A DNA stretch of 47,636 nt. It comes from a virus. Positions 47,376 through 47,636 of the stretch are shown in pieces; the first letter of the stretch is position 1, and every line of letters begins with the position of its first letter. Where the stretch lies: positions 1-47,636 of the IMG/VR virus record IMGVR_UViG_3300009370_001587; one strand, given 5' to 3'. Made by a program: the position numbers and the translations under genes. The notes beneath the pieces were generated by a model. That model did no database searches and was not told where the DNA came from. It saw only the letters and a program-made list of their open reading frames with translations.

Positions 47376-47429
47376 CTTTAAAAAAATACTTGACATTCCT
47401 TTAGAATTTGCTATACTAATAATGTGAGT
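47376..47429 (+). promoter_or_regulatory. Early-type promoter P3, copy of P2
   Basis: TTGACA at 47390-47395, a 16-base spacer and TATACT at 47412-47417. The 54-base segment 47376-47429 matches 46727-46780 at about 50 of 54 positions, so P2 and P3 are duplicates. It faces whatever gene begins after the window end. Confidence 0.85.
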
Positions 47430-47566
47430 GAGAGAGAGAAGAGAAATTCTCCTTTGTCAATGATGACAATGAACCTCTCATCGGTTAGCCTTCTGTAAAC
47501 GAGCCCATGCTAAGGACTATTTCCTGTTTGGGTCTGAGGGGTTACTGAGAAAATCATAATGAGACA
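47430..47566 (+). other. P3 leader without a gene
   Basis: Begins with a GA-rich run, contains a perfect hairpin TTGTCA-ATGA-TGACAA (47454-47469), and shows no open frame with a ribosome site. Probably an untranslated leader. Confidence 0.5.
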
Positions 47567-47636
47567 ATACGAGATATGTGATTAAGAGATGGTCACGGCC
47601 CATATTGGGTAGCAGTGACACGCACATATCTCGTAT
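47567..47636 (+). other. Long stem at window edge, possible structured RNA
   Basis: Perfect 14-bp inverted repeat ATACGAGATATGTG (47567-47580) and CACATATCTCGTAT (47623-47636) enclosing 42 bases that hold a GTCAC/GTGAC stem and a CCC-ATATT-GGG hairpin. It ends exactly at the window end, so the stem may be longer. A structured leader RNA or a processing site are both possible. Confidence 0.6.

Noticed and set aside
1-47636. Signs of temperate lifestyle or mobile elements
   Set aside because: No integrase, recombinase, repressor, transposase, terminal inverted repeats of an insertion sequence or att-like duplication were found.

Overview
The window looks like one contiguous piece of a lytic, T4-like myovirus genome from an AT-rich marine bacterium. 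The host is most likely an alphaproteobacterium of the SAR11/SAR116 kind, but that is inference. Evidence for the type: every supported gene lies on the + strand with stop/start overlaps (ATGA, TAATG); there is a T4 gp61-type primase, a T4 gp67-like prohead core protein, a TATAAATA late promoter, a RuvC-like resolvase, ThyX, a B12-dependent ribonucleotide reductase, ribosomal protein bS21 and long repeat-built tail fibres. No integrase, repressor, attachment site, CRISPR array or insertion sequence was seen. Base composition is roughly one third G+C, with one clear exception, the feoA-like gene.

Layout. 1-9.3 kb: late virion region (truncated protein, HAD phosphatase, two fibre proteins sharing an N-terminal adaptor, a 1263-residue fibre, small chaperone-like coiled coils, a beta-rich structural protein), followed by small accessory proteins to 10.0 kb. 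10.0-19.7 kb, opening with a consensus sigma70 promoter: primase, thyX, nrdJ, RuvC-like nuclease, two phosphoribosyltransferases, an ammonium transporter behind its own terminator, PRPP synthetase and small zinc or membrane proteins. 19.9-27.0 kb: an envelope island of exported and membrane proteins (membrane-anchored c-type cytochrome, AapJ-like amino-acid binding protein, holin candidates, class 3 lipase lipoprotein, a PycTM-like membrane protein, exported DNA/RNA nuclease) plus IscA and IscU. 27.0-31.6 kb: bS21, a histone H1-like protein and five consecutive proteins whose N-termini resemble the T4 capsid-targeting sequence, one of them a tRNA nucleotidyltransferase fused to a 2H phosphoesterase. 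31.6-35.4 kb: an ExbB/ExbD-like pair with a half-size Na/Pi-cotransporter-like protein, a structured RNA or terminator, then the gp67-like gene. 35.4-39.5 kb: three tandem paralogous glycosyltransferase-like proteins and a sugar-nucleotide epimerase. 39.5-45.9 kb: many small proteins, a shortened ATP-dependent PEP carboxykinase, FeoA, a dihydroorotate-dehydrogenase-like enzyme and another glycosyltransferase-like protein. 45.9-47.6 kb: a mostly non-coding, repeat-dense region with three strong early-type promoters and two small genes.

How it may work together. Nucleotide supply is the clearest theme (NrdJ, ThyX, Prs, two phosphoribosyltransferases, DHODH-like). Nutrient uptake and redox genes (Amt, AapJ-like protein, Na/Pi-like protein, FeoA, IscA/IscU, cytochrome c, PEPCK) suggest manipulation of N, C, P and Fe metabolism of a nutrient-limited host. 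Envelope genes probably serve lysis and surface change. The most novel points are the putative capsid-targeted cargo operon, the cytochrome/binding-protein pair, the ExbBD-like cassette, the viral PEPCK, the stand-alone PycTM protein, and near absence of GCWGC sites. All functional calls come from reading motifs by eye; no database search was run.
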